Source: Clostridia bacterium (GTDB taxonomy: Bacteria; Bacillota; Clostridia; Oscillospirales; Ruminococcaceae). From it: a stretch of DNA of 21,580 nucleotides. This document shows positions 1 through 7,838 of the stretch, piece after piece (the stretch's first letter is position 1; each line of letters starts with the position of its first letter). A model generated the notes under the pieces. The model ran no database searches and was not told the DNA's origin. It worked only from the letters and a program-made list of their open reading frames with translations. The stretch covers positions 1 through 21,580 of the forward strand of contig JAGKVC010000049.1 of NCBI GenBank assembly GCA_021152595.1. Direction: 5' to 3'. Made by a program: the position numbers and the translations under genes.

Positions 1-11
1 GAATTATATGC

Positions 12-17
12 TATAAT
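12..17 (+). promoter_or_regulatory. Probable -10 box of the ABC exporter operon
   Basis: A TATAAT hexamer lies 30 bases upstream of the ABC ATPase start. A -35 box at normal spacing would fall before the first base of the window, so only half of the promoter can be seen. The position fits a sigma-A promoter for the two downstream transporter genes. Confidence 0.5.
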
Positions 18-46
18 AGAAGCATAAACCTAAAGGAGGTCATCCC

Positions 47-730
47 ATGGAATTCTTAACTGTTGAACATCTCTGCAAAACATACGGCAAGGGCGAAACA
101 CAGGTCAAAGCACTCGATGATGTCAGCTTCACCATCCCCAAAGGACAAATGGCGGCTGTCATCGGACCTTCCGGCTCGGGCAAATCGACGCTGCTGCACA
201 TTCTCGGCGGCGTGGACAGACCGACCTCCGGCTCTGTTCTGCTCGACGGACAGGATGTCTACAAGCAGAATAATACCAATCTCGCAATCTTTCGCCGCCG
301 TCAGGTCGGGCTGATCTATCAGTTCTATAATCTGATCCCCGTGCTTTCGGCAGAGGAAAATATCACGCTGCCGATGATTATGGACGGCAGAAAGCCCGAT
401 AAAAAACGCCTCGACGATCTGCTCGAAATGCTCCAGCTCAAGGACCGCAGAGCGCATCTGCCCTCGCAGCTCTCCGGCGGTCAGCAGCAGCGTGTCTCGA
501 TCGGCAGAGCGCTCTTCACCGAGCCTGCTGTCATTCTCGCGGACGAGCCGACCGGCAACCTCGACAGCAAAAATTCCGCTGAGATCATTTCGCTGCTGCG
601 GCAGTCGAACCGCGACTTCAATCAGACCATGATCATCATTACGCATGACGAAAATATCGCGCTGCAGTGTGACCGCGTCATGACACTCGCAGACGGCAAA
701 ATCATCCGCGATGTGCTGACCGGACAGTAA
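47..730 (+). CDS. ABC transporter ATP-binding protein, MacB/LolD-type exporter family
   Basis: This is the cytoplasmic ATPase of an ABC exporter and should power the FtsX-type permease encoded next. The 227-residue length is normal for the family. Visible motifs are Walker A GPSGSGKST (about 40-48), Q-loop glutamine in YQFYNL (about 92), signature LSGGQQQRV (about 142-150), Walker B VILADEPTGNLDS (about 162-174) and the H-loop ITHD (about 198-201). The EPTGNLD form is typical of the LolD/MacB/BceA/FtsE-like clade. The start is set by an extended Shine-Dalgarno, AAAGGAGGTCATCC, ending just before the ATG. The stop is followed almost directly by the permease gene, so the two form an operon. In Firmicutes such pairs often handle antimicrobial peptides or lipoproteins. 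No BceRS-type sensor or response regulator is visible here, so the substrate is unknown. Confidence 0.93.
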   Translation: MEFLTVEHLCKTYGKGETQVKALDDVSFTIPKGQMAAVIGPSGSGKSTLLHILGGVDRPTSGSVLLDGQDVYKQNNTNLAIFRRRQVGLIYQFYNLIPVLSAEENITLPMIMDGRKPDKKRLDDLLEMLQLKDRRAHLPSQLSGGQQQRVSIGRALFTEPAVILADEPTGNLDSKNSAEIISLLRQSNRDFNQTMIIITHDENIALQCDRVMTLADGKIIRDVLTGQ

Positions 731-743
731 GGCGGTGACGGCA

Positions 744-2777
744 ATGAAATTTGAATCCTTGCTTGCAGGGCGCTATATCCGCGCGCAGAAGCGGCATTCG
801 CTGCTGACGGTTTGCAGCATTACAATCGCGGTTGCGCTGATAGTCATGCTGTTCTCGGCGTTCACAACGATGAGAGGCATTATGCGCGATGCGATGTTCG
901 ATGAGGCACCGTATCATGTGATGTTCACGGATGTCACGCCGGAAAAGGCAGCCGAAATCCGGCATATGAATCAGGTCGGGAGCGCGGAGCTTGTGGAAAA
1001 GCCCAGCGGCGGCTATTCGGTGCGGGTGCTGTTCAATACCTACATTGAGGATGAAACCGTGTTCATCAAAAACATGATCAAGAACCTGCATCTCAAAGCG
1101 GAGTTTCCGGAATTCGGCAGTCCGAGCGGATTTGTCGTCAACCATCCGCTCATGATGTTCGATCAGGTCAATCTCTCCGGCAGATACACGACAGCCGTCT
1201 ACTTTGCGCTGTTCTTTATCTTCGTGATCTTCTTCGCACTCGCGCTGCGCCTCGTGATTGATACGGCGTTTGAGGTCTCCTCGAAGGAGCGCGAGCGGCA
1301 GTTCGGCGTTTTGCAGTCGGTCGGTGCAACGCCGAAGCAGATCGTCCGCATTCTGACGGTTGAGGGCATGATGCTCTCCGGATTCGGCGTGCCGCTCGGT
1401 GTCGGGCTCGGACTGCTGATGACATTTGCCGTGTACAAAGCCGTGCTTTCGACCGGCGTTGCGGAAGCGTTCCTCGCACCGGAAAAGATCAGCAAGATCG
1501 TACATCTGCATATCAATCCGTGGATGACGGTCATTGCGGCGGTTGTCGGCGTCGCGTGGGTATTCTTCTCCGCATACGGCACCGGCATGCGCATCATCAA
1601 AATGTCCCCTGTGCAGGCGATCACCGCGCGTGCAAAGACGGTAAAAAAGGTCAGGAAGCATACGTTCCTCTCGCTGATTTTCGGCTGGACGGGCAAGCTC
1701 GCTTCCCGAAATGCGCGCCGCAACCGCAAGCGCTTTGCCATCACCGTGCTTTCGCTGACACTCTCGCTGACGCTCTTTGCCTCGGTCTCCTCGATCCTGC
1801 ACCAGATGGAAGCGTCGATGAGAAACGTCTTCATGGCCGATGATGAATTCGGCGTATTTCTGCCGGATTTTTCTCTGGAAACAAATCTGGAGACCGAGAA
1901 AACTGTGCAGTCCCCGACGGCATTCCGCGAATGTATCAAAATGCTCGAAGATACGGGCTGCTTCACAAACTTCGATCACAAGCTGAGCAGACGCGGGATG
2001 ATCCATGAGGACGGCAAGGAAGTCGAAAATGAGCGCGGGATTCAGATCTATTATGTCAGCCGCTATACCTATCAGCGGCTCTTCGGGGAAAAGCCGGAGA
2101 TCAGCTACGATGAACTGACAAAATCCGGCAAGGCGATTCTGGTCAACGGACAGGATAACGGTTTCAGCGATGACATCAAAGAAATGACGCTCGATATCCA
2201 GCGCTCACAGGAAATCACGAAAGAGGAATATATCCGGCGCTATGAAGCTGCCGCCAAGGAAATCATCAAGGAAGATCCGAAGCGAAAAAAGGATTTTGAA
2301 GACGGCAGATGGAGCATCGCTGCGGAATCCAAAGGCAATGCATATAGTGCTCAGCGCGGATATCACGAAACGTTCCCGCCGGAGGATGCCGTATTCTATG
2401 AACTGTTCGACGAAACGGCTGTGTTCCCGATTGCCGGTACATTTGAGCAGACGGAAAATGCACCGCTCTATTCCGATGACAGCAGCGGTGAAGCGCACAA
2501 GATGCTCTTTCTTGTTCTGACGGATGATACATGGTGTAACGGAGACTGGGAGAAATTCGGTCCGTATTCCAGATGGAACTCGTGGGACTGGATCTCCTGC
2601 GATCTGGTTTCGGATGACAAATATCCGCAGGCAAAGCAGTATCTGACCGATCACAAGGAGACTTTCGGCTACTACACGGATAATGACGATGAATATGAAG
2701 TCATAGATCATTACGGGGCGATGAAGAAAATCCGCACAGTCATCTCGGCAATTCGGCTTCATCATGCTGACGCTTGA
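744..2777 (+). CDS. FtsX-type ABC transporter permease, C-terminally truncated
   Basis: This is the membrane permease partner of the preceding ATPase. From the sequence, a first helix lies at about 22-44, an extracellular segment follows, then three helices at about 154-176, 212-236 and 262-284. The cytoplasmic sequence ERERQFGVLQSVGATPKQI is the conserved FtsX-domain coupling region. A fifth helix at about 334-354 begins the second half, followed by a roughly 300-residue extracytoplasmic domain. The frame then ends at a TGA only about ten codons after the point where the second FtsX domain should begin. The expected final helix is instead encoded out of frame just downstream. The start is taken as ATG at 744, with AAGGCGGTGA five bases upstream; an in-frame GTG at 735 is the alternative. 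The gene is probably inactive or impaired unless the break is a sequence error. Confidence 0.85.
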   Translation: MKFESLLAGRYIRAQKRHSLLTVCSITIAVALIVMLFSAFTTMRGIMRDAMFDEAPYHVMFTDVTPEKAAEIRHMNQVGSAELVEKPSGGYSVRVLFNTYIEDETVFIKNMIKNLHLKAEFPEFGSPSGFVVNHPLMMFDQVNLSGRYTTAVYFALFFIFVIFFALALRLVIDTAFEVSSKERERQFGVLQSVGATPKQIVRILTVEGMMLSGFGVPLGVGLGLLMTFAVYKAVLSTGVAEAFLAPEKISKIVHLHINPWMTVIAAVVGVAWVFFSAYGTGMRIIKMSPVQAITARAKTVKKVRKHTFLSLIFGWTGKLASRNARRNRKRFAITVLSLTLSLTLFASVSSILHQMEASMRNVFMADDEFGVFLPDFSLETNLETEKTVQSPTAFRECIKMLEDTGCFTNFDHKLSRRGMIHEDGKEVENERGIQIYYVSRYTYQRLFGEKPEISYDELTKSGKAILVNGQDNGFSDDIKEMTLDIQRSQEITKEEYIRRYEAAAKEIIKEDPKRKKDFEDGRWSIAAESKGNAYSAQRGYHETFPPEDAVFYELFDETAVFPIAGTFEQTENAPLYSDDSSGEAHKMLFLVLTDDTWCNGDWEKFGPYSRWNSWDWISCDLVSDDKYPQAKQYLTDHKETFGYYTDNDDEYEVIDHYGAMKKIRTVISAIRLHHADA

Positions 2778-2901
2778 AGCGATTGCAAAGGTGTGGCTCG
2801 CAAGCATCTTCGCATTCCTCTGTGCGCTCGCGGCGTCGATCATCCCCCTGCGCAATATGCAGAAGGAACCGCTCGTCGAACAGATCCGCGCGGTGGAGTG
2901 A
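2752..2901 (+). pseudogene. Out-of-frame C-terminal remnant of the FtsX permease
   Basis: In the +1 frame relative to the permease, this stretch encodes FGFIMLTLEAIAKVW, then a hydrophobic helix, then ASIIPLRNMQKEPLVEQIRA and two more residues before TGA. That is the classical last helix and tail of a MacB-like FtsX domain (family form: IPLRN...S.VE.IR.VE). It lacks a start codon and ribosome binding site of its own. About 50 codons remain where an FtsX domain normally needs about 130, so an internal deletion seems to accompany the frameshift. Most of the helices between the extracellular domain and this tail are absent. Confidence 0.7.
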
Positions 2902-2928
2902 TAGCTGTATCTCCGATGGATTCAGAAT

Positions 2929-2974
2929 GGGGGCTGCTCGCCCCCAAACCCCTCGCTGGGGATATTATCCCCAG
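2929..2974. repeat. GC-rich double hairpin, REP-like intergenic element
   Basis: Two palindromes lie side by side after the broken permease. GGGGGC at 2929-2934 pairs with GCCCCC at 2940-2945. CTGGGGAT at 2956-2963 pairs perfectly with ATCCCCAG at 2967-2974. No T-tract follows directly, and the intrinsic terminator is a separate hairpin 30 bases further on. The form resembles dispersed intergenic palindromes of gut Clostridia, but only one copy lies in this window, so its repeat status is inferred. Confidence 0.4.
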
Positions 2975-3004
2975 ACCCCGTGTTTATGTGTGGATAAAAG
3001 GAAG

Positions 3005-3040
3005 CCGCTCCGATGAAGCAAATCGGAGCGGTTCTTCTTT
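3005..3040. terminator. Bidirectional intrinsic terminator between convergent operons
   Basis: CCGCTCCGAT at 3005-3014 pairs perfectly with ATCGGAGCGG at 3022-3031 around a seven-base loop. A T-rich tail (TTCTTCTTT) follows on the plus strand. On the minus strand the stem is followed by CTTCCTTTTATCC. It therefore can end both the plus-strand ABC operon and the minus-strand metallophosphoesterase operon, whose stop codon overlaps the T tail. Confidence 0.85.
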
Positions 3041-5123
3041 ATGGATTGCCGGTGATGCGCGTCAGGGGAATCTGCTCAAGATCCCATGTGCTGTCCGGAT
3101 GCAGCGTGATCAGTTCGGCACCGCGCTGTGCGGTGTCATTCTCAATCCCCGGCATTGCAAGATAGTCAATGCTCATGCCGTAGGTCAGGCGGATGCCCTG
3201 ATATTCCAGCGACATGTTGTTATAGTGATCGTGTCCGCAGAACACAGCTTTCGTGCTGCCGAGCTCCAGCATGCGGTCAAAAAGGCTGCTCGGGTAATCG
3301 GAACAGCAGACCTTGTCGATCATCTTCTCGCCGTTCTCCCCGAAGAAATATGTCACCTCATCGCTGCCGGATTCATACAGCTCATATGCGGTGCGGTACT
3401 GCTGCAAGGGAATGTGGAAGAATGCCATTGAGCTGATCTGCTCCCCTTCCGCATTCTGTAACCGCTTCACCTGATCGGCATACCACGCAACCTGATCGTC
3501 ATGAATATAGTCATAGACATTGATGCCCTCACCGGTATAGGCGTTAGAGTCGATCAGGAACAGCGCTGTATTCAGCGAACCGTCCGCATTGCGCACCTCG
3601 ATCATCTGGTTATTCCGCCCTGTGATCTCCGGCTGCACATAGGGATAGAGCAGCGTTCCCGAGGTCTCATAGGAAAGCGATTTGTAGACCTCATTGAGCT
3701 CCTGCTTTTTCAGTGTCGCAAGGCTTTCGGTATCATGATTGCCGTAGGTGAATGCCCACGGGATGCCCAGATTCCGCATGAACGCCGCAAACTGATACAC
3801 CGGCGCGGAATTGTTCAGTGACATCGACATGATGCCGAGCGGAAAGCAGAGATCACCGGTCACAATCACAAGATCCGGTCTGGTATATTCGATCTCAGCA
3901 TAGCAGGCTTTCAGCGCCTTGATATCCTTGCGGTAGGAATAGAGACTGCCGCCCAGATGAATGTCCGTCAGATGCAGAATGCGGAAATCACCGGACTGTG
4001 CCGTCAGCGTGTAGACGCCGGTCTCTGCATCATAGCGGATCGGGCAGCGCGTCTGCTGCACAACCGGCACGCTGTTGATATAGGGCTGCGTATACCATGT
4101 ATCGCGCTGCAAATAGCCGAATCCTCCTGCCGCGACTGCCAGCGCCGTCACAACCGCAAACCGCGGCTTGTTCCAGACAAGATTCCGGTATGTGAACTTG
4201 CGGCGGAGCGTCAGATTATAGAGCAGGATCAGCAGCCCGAAGCAGATTCCGGCAAGCAGAAACCAGTTTCCGGCATAGTGCAGGCGGTCACGCAGCAGCA
4301 CGGATGCCGCCAGAACAGCCAGCCAGTATACGACGGAGAATATCACAATGCCGCGAAGATGTCTGCGGTATTTTTTTCGCTCCGGCAGTTCGGTCCGGTT
4401 CTGCATCACAAAGAGCAGCAGCCGGTTCCGGATCAGCAGAAACGCCGGAATCTCCAGCAGAATGATATTGGCAAAGACATTCTCGATCAGCTCGGCGGAT
4501 TTGGAATTGCCGAAGATGAAAAAGCTCAGTTCTGCACAGAAAAAGAGTACAACCGCAGCAAACATCAGTGCGGTGCAGTTGATCGTGCGCTTGGCATAGC
4601 GGTCGGAGCGGATGCGCAGATATTCAAACGCATCGGTGTCATATTTCTGCCCCTTTGCCTGCTGCTCCGTCCGGAAAAAGCGCCGCAGAATCAGCCATGC
4701 AGCCAAGCCGGATACAGCGGCAAATGCAAGATTCCAGAACGCCTGCGCAGGCTTTGTCATAAGCATGTAGATCATCCACAAAATCTGCACAAATGCCGCG
4801 ATTGAAAATACCGCACCGCAGCAGATGCGCAGTCTTTGCCGGCGCAGCGATTTCCGCAGCGGCTTTTCAGAGACAGCATCCCCTGCCTCGCGCCATGCGT
4901 CTGCCTGCTCCGGCGAATAGCCTGCAAGTGCTGCCATATCGCTGAGCCTGCCGTATTGACTGATGATCTCATCGAGCGCTGCATCCGGCGAAATTTCAGA
5001 TGCGCGCTCTTTATATTTTTGATCCAGTGCAGCGGCGATCTGCTCCTCTGCCGCCGCGGTCTCAGGACTGTACGGGATATCCTCAAAGAGCAGTCCGACC
5101 AGCCGTCTGATTCGATGATCCAT
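3039..5123 (-). CDS. Membrane-anchored calcineurin-like metallophosphoesterase with HAAS-like N-terminus
   Basis: This is a three-part protein of about 695 residues. Residues 1-100 form a charged helical cytoplasmic segment (EQIAAALDQKYKERASEIS..., ISQYGRLSDMAALAGYS) that resembles HAAS/permease-prefix domains. Residues about 100-340 contain roughly seven membrane helices. The C-terminal part is a metallophosphoesterase with the usual metal-site motifs: DIH (about 389), GDL (about 425), GNHD (about 463), FHIP (about 571) and GHDHYN (about 632). The catalytic domain follows the last helix and is expected outside the membrane, though topology is inferred. The substrate is unknown; relatives act on phosphodiesters, UDP-sugars or nucleotides. 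The cca stop codon overlaps an in-frame GTG at 5129 (GTGA). ATG at 5123 is preferred because AAGGA lies nine bases upstream. It is the last gene of its operon. Confidence 0.85.
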   Translation of the reverse strand: MDHRIRRLVGLLFEDIPYSPETAAAEEQIAAALDQKYKERASEISPDAALDEIISQYGRLSDMAALAGYSPEQADAWREAGDAVSEKPLRKSLRRQRLRICCGAVFSIAAFVQILWMIYMLMTKPAQAFWNLAFAAVSGLAAWLILRRFFRTEQQAKGQKYDTDAFEYLRIRSDRYAKRTINCTALMFAAVVLFFCAELSFFIFGNSKSAELIENVFANIILLEIPAFLLIRNRLLLFVMQNRTELPERKKYRRHLRGIVIFSVVYWLAVLAASVLLRDRLHYAGNWFLLAGICFGLLILLYNLTLRRKFTYRNLVWNKPRFAVVTALAVAAGGFGYLQRDTWYTQPYINSVPVVQQTRCPIRYDAETGVYTLTAQSGDFRILHLTDIHLGGSLYSYRKDIKALKACYAEIEYTRPDLVIVTGDLCFPLGIMSMSLNNSAPVYQFAAFMRNLGIPWAFTYGNHDTESLATLKKQELNEVYKSLSYETSGTLLYPYVQPEITGRNNQMIEVRNADGSLNTALFLIDSNAYTGEGINVYDYIHDDQVAWYADQVKRLQNAEGEQISSMAFFHIPLQQYRTAYELYESGSDEVTYFFGENGEKMIDKVCCSDYPSSLFDRMLELGSTKAVFCGHDHYNNMSLEYQGIRLTYGMSIDYLAMPGIENDTAQRGAELITLHPDSTWDLEQIPLTRITGNP

Positions 5124-5125
5124 GT

Positions 5126-6481
5126 TCACCCATCCTTCTCATTGTGCAGATATTGCGATGCAGCATTGCAGAGCGCATCGCGGTCATTCGGGAGTGTGCC
5201 GTCAATGACCGCTTCGAGCAGACGGTTCAGCATCTCACCGACCGCCCTGCCCTGCGGAATCCCGAGCGCCATGAGATCGCCGCCCGAGACCGCAAGCTGT
5301 TTCAGGCTCATGCAGGCATCCGCTTCACGCAGATCCGCGAGCATTTGCAGCAGCCGGTCAGATTCCGCAACACGCTCCGCACGGTGACACGCCGCCTGTG
5401 CGGTCACATCCGCCTTGTGCAGATACAAAAGCTGCTCCGCCGCATCCATCCCGATCCGGCGGACAATGCGCTTGAGCTGCTTTTCCGTGCCGTTCATGAC
5501 CGTATCATGCTGATCGACGAGCAGCAGCACACGGTCAAAGCGCTTGCGGTCGCACTTCATGGATTTGAGCGCACGCGCGGCGATTTCTTTTGATATAGCA
5601 GCATGCCCGTAGAAATGGCCGCCGCGTTCATCCTGCGTAAAGGTATGCGGCTTGCCGGAATCGTGCAGCAGCGCCGCCCAGCGCAGAACCGGCTCCGGCG
5701 GACATGCCGCGACCGTTTTCAGCGTGTGGATATAGACATCGTAATCATGGTGCGGATTGCGCTGATCGAAGCCGTACATCGGCGCAAGCTCCGGCAGAAC
5801 CGTGAACAGGACATCCGCAAAATCCGTGAGGACGCGCTCCGCCCCGATGCCGCAGAGCAGCTTTGTCAGCTCGGTATCAATACGCTCCGCAGAGATATGA
5901 TGCAGCAGCGTTTTCTGCGCATGTACTGCATTTGCGGTATCCTCTACGATTGCAAAATCCAGCACAGCCGCAAACCGCATTGCGCGGAGAATGCGCAGAC
6001 CGTCCTCATCAAACCGGTCACGCGGACTGCCGACACAGCGGATGATCTTTGACTGCAAATCCGATGCACCGTCATAGGGATCAATCAGACCGCGCGCCGG
6101 ATGATACGCCATTGCATTGACCGTGAAATCGCGGCGCGCGAGATCCTCTGTCAGCGAATCGGTAAAGGTCACAGTGTCCGGTCTGCGGTGATCGGCATAG
6201 ACGCCGTCGATGCGGTAGGTCGTAATTTCAATCGGCATATGGTCAATGACGACCGTGACCGTCCCGTGCTGCAAGCCGGTCTCGATCACATGAAAATCGC
6301 GGAAGCATCCGCAGATCTGCTCGGGCTTTGCATTGGTCGTGCAGTCCCAGTCATGGGGTTCGGCACCTCTGAGTGCATCGCGCACACAGCCGCCGACGAT
6401 AAAAGCTTCAAAGCCTGCACCGCAGAGCGTATCAAGCGCTGTTTGAACCGGTGCAGGCGGTGTAATATGTAAATTTGCCAC
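5126..6481 (-). CDS. cca: CCA tRNA nucleotidyltransferase
   Basis: This enzyme adds or repairs the CCA end of tRNAs in the cytoplasm, using CTP and ATP. The N-terminal nucleotidyltransferase domain shows GGCVRDALRG (about 30-39) and the metal-binding DWD (44-46). The class II landmarks RRDFTVNAMAY (about 116-126), EDGLRILRAMRFAA (about 159-172) and ERID (199-202) are all present. An HD-type motif, LLHDSGKP, lies near 271-278, giving the Firmicutes/cyanobacterial-like architecture of nucleotidyltransferase plus HD domain. The 451-residue length is normal. The start is GTG, with AAAGGAA five bases upstream. It sits 15 bases behind the membrane protein gene and is probably co-transcribed with it and with the phosphoesterase. 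The tRNA-Leu gene in this window lacks an encoded CCA, which fits the need for this enzyme. Confidence 0.93.
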   Translation of the reverse strand: MANLHITPPAPVQTALDTLCGAGFEAFIVGGCVRDALRGAEPHDWDCTTNAKPEQICGCFRDFHVIETGLQHGTVTVVIDHMPIEITTYRIDGVYADHRRPDTVTFTDSLTEDLARRDFTVNAMAYHPARGLIDPYDGASDLQSKIIRCVGSPRDRFDEDGLRILRAMRFAAVLDFAIVEDTANAVHAQKTLLHHISAERIDTELTKLLCGIGAERVLTDFADVLFTVLPELAPMYGFDQRNPHHDYDVYIHTLKTVAACPPEPVLRWAALLHDSGKPHTFTQDERGGHFYGHAAISKEIAARALKSMKCDRKRFDRVLLLVDQHDTVMNGTEKQLKRIVRRIGMDAAEQLLYLHKADVTAQAACHRAERVAESDRLLQMLADLREADACMSLKQLAVSGGDLMALGIPQGRAVGEMLNRLLEAVIDGTLPNDRDALCNAASQYLHNEKDG

Positions 6482-6496
6482 TTGGGTTCCTTTCTG

Positions 6497-7231
6497 TTAC
6501 GGTTCTTTGGATTGTGTCTGTTCAGCGCGCGCCTGTATATCACGGATCAAGGCACGCTGCTCATGCTTTCTGCGGATCCGGCGAATAATCAGCATGAACG
6601 GGAATACAACAACAATCAGCAGCAGGCTTTCCAGCAGAATGACAATCGCAGGAAGATTGATATTCGATCCTGCAACATGGGTGAACCGCGCATAGCTGCC
6701 CTTCACTTCAAACGGATAGCCCTCCAGATCGTTCATAACACCGCGTTCCTCCGCAGTATCCGTAATCCCGAGGATCTCACCCTCCCTGCTGACATATGCG
6801 ATCCGGAAAGCAGGAATATCCCGAAAGTCTTTTCCCTTGCTGCCCCTGCCCTGCCGGGTATCGCCGCTGATCACAAGATCTGTTTGCAGCCTGCCCGGGT
6901 TTTGCTGTTCTGAAATTACGATGCGCTCCGCATAGCCGTAGTGCAGCGATGCGCTGACAAAATCATCCTGATCATAGCGGAAAATCTCACTGTCTGCGGT
7001 AATCGCAGTACCGTCCGGACGTAAACCGGAATCGGCGATCCGGAGCGGATCGTTCTCCGTAAGCTGCACCAGCAGATCGGCATAATAAGGCTCCCCGGGA
7101 TACTCCGATGCGATAATATGAATGGTATCGGAAAATACATGCTCCTGCTTCCGCGATGCCCAGAATGCCGAGCCTGCCATCAGTAAGAGAATGCCTGCCG
7201 CAAAAATCAGACGCTTCCATATTTGATTCAT
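6497..7231 (-). CDS. Membrane protein with two terminal helices, paralogue of the 8097-8741 gene
   Basis: No known family was recognised. The 244-residue protein has an N-terminal helix (about 8-24), an extracytoplasmic domain of about 170 residues, a second helix (about 193-217) and a basic cytoplasmic tail. It aligns along its length with the protein encoded at 8097-8741. Shared blocks include ADLLVQL/LDLLVRM, EIFRYDQDD/EISRYHEDS, RIAYVSREGEILGITD/KIAYIDKNGKLLGVTD, and a final helix followed by RR-rich residues. Start ATG; GGAG lies about 11 bases upstream, a loose spacing. It begins the operon that continues into cca 15 bases downstream, although no functional tie to tRNA processing is evident. 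A role in sensing or binding at the cell surface is only a guess. Confidence 0.7.
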   Translation of the reverse strand: MNQIWKRLIFAAGILLLMAGSAFWASRKQEHVFSDTIHIIASEYPGEPYYADLLVQLTENDPLRIADSGLRPDGTAITADSEIFRYDQDDFVSASLHYGYAERIVISEQQNPGRLQTDLVISGDTRQGRGSKGKDFRDIPAFRIAYVSREGEILGITDTAEERGVMNDLEGYPFEVKGSYARFTHVAGSNINLPAIVILLESLLLIVVVFPFMLIIRRIRRKHEQRALIRDIQARAEQTQSKEP

Positions 7232-7275
7232 TCGGTATCACACTCCGGATATTTGTTTTTCCGGCGCAGGCGGAC

Positions 7276-7321
7276 TGATTCAGAATTGCTGCGTTGTTCC
7301 TTGTGATTCAGAACAACGCAG
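7276..7321. promoter_or_regulatory. Inverted and direct repeats upstream of a consensus promoter, possible operator
   Basis: CTGCGTTGTTC at 7289-7299 pairs perfectly with GAACAACGCAG at 7311-7321 around an 11-base loop. TGATTCAGAA occurs twice, at 7276-7285 and 7304-7313. The element lies in the divergent region between the minus-strand membrane protein gene and the plus-strand lipoprotein-like ORF. It ends one base before the -35 box. No T-run follows, so a protein-binding site is more likely than a terminator. Confidence 0.5.
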
Positions 7322-7322
7322 A

Positions 7323-7351
7323 TTGACAATCCCCGTGCGCTGTGTTATAAT
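7323..7351 (+). promoter_or_regulatory. Consensus sigma-A promoter (TTGACA, 17 bp, TATAAT)
   Basis: TTGACA at 7323-7328 and TATAAT at 7346-7351 are separated by exactly 17 bases. This perfect match should drive the lipoprotein-like ORF starting at 7389 and probably the small membrane peptide at 7839, up to the terminator near 8050. Confidence 0.85.
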
Positions 7352-7388
7352 GATAAATATGCAGAATACAGAAAAAGGAGGGCGGATC

Positions 7389-7811
7389 GTGAAGTATCAT
7401 TCAGTTATACAGCACATGCTTTCCCTGTTGATTGCGCTCTCCGTTCTGCCGCTGCTTGTATCCTGCAATGAGATACGCGGCGCGGACAATGCACAGTCAC
7501 GAAGACTTCGGACGCAGGGCGCAATATCCTGTGATCTTTTCCGGTTTGCGGATGCGGTCTGTGCAAGGGAATTGCTGCCCTCCGATGCCGCCAAAATCAT
7601 GCGTCCGAATCCGGTCAGGCGGCTGCATCATCCGCGGTATTTTGCATGCTGTACGGCAGGAAGCCGTGCGGTGCTGTTTTCTGCCTGTTTGCTTTGTAAA
7701 GCGGCGTATACAGAGGACAGAAGCCGCGGCGGCTGCCGCAGATTTATCATCAAATATATTCACGATCAGGACGGTTACAAGGGCGCATCCTCCGGTTTAT
7801 CTTTTTCATGA
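7389..7811 (+). CDS. Lipoprotein-like ORF with atypical C-terminus, possibly decayed
   Basis: No family was recognised. The first 25 or so residues look like a lipoprotein signal: basic start, hydrophobic LLIALSVLPLLV, then SC, so the lipid-bearing cysteine would be near residue 25. GTG at 7389 is chosen because AAAAAGGAGG lies seven bases upstream, and a perfect promoter precedes it. Beyond residue 35 the translation is rich in Cys, Arg and His and does not look like a folded extracytoplasmic domain. It resembles sequence read in a wrong frame. Either a frameshift follows the signal peptide or this is a fast-evolving small protein. The other two plus-strand frames give no convincing continuation by eye. 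Expression signals are strong; the product is uncertain. Confidence 0.4.
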   Translation: MKYHSVIQHMLSLLIALSVLPLLVSCNEIRGADNAQSRRLRTQGAISCDLFRFADAVCARELLPSDAAKIMRPNPVRRLHHPRYFACCTAGSRAVLFSACLLCKAAYTEDRSRGGCRRFIIKYIHDQDGYKGASSGLSFS

Positions 7812-7838
7812 AAACGATAAATACTGGAGGAATATGAT

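Noticed and set aside
702..2006. Minus-strand open frame of 434 codons across the permease gene
   Set aside because: Its translation is His/Arg/Cys-rich without domains, and it is the antisense shadow of a clear FtsX permease frame.
2752..2901. Independent small membrane protein gene after the permease
   Set aside because: It has no ribosome binding site or suitable start, and its ending is that of an FtsX domain, so a displaced C-terminus is the better reading.
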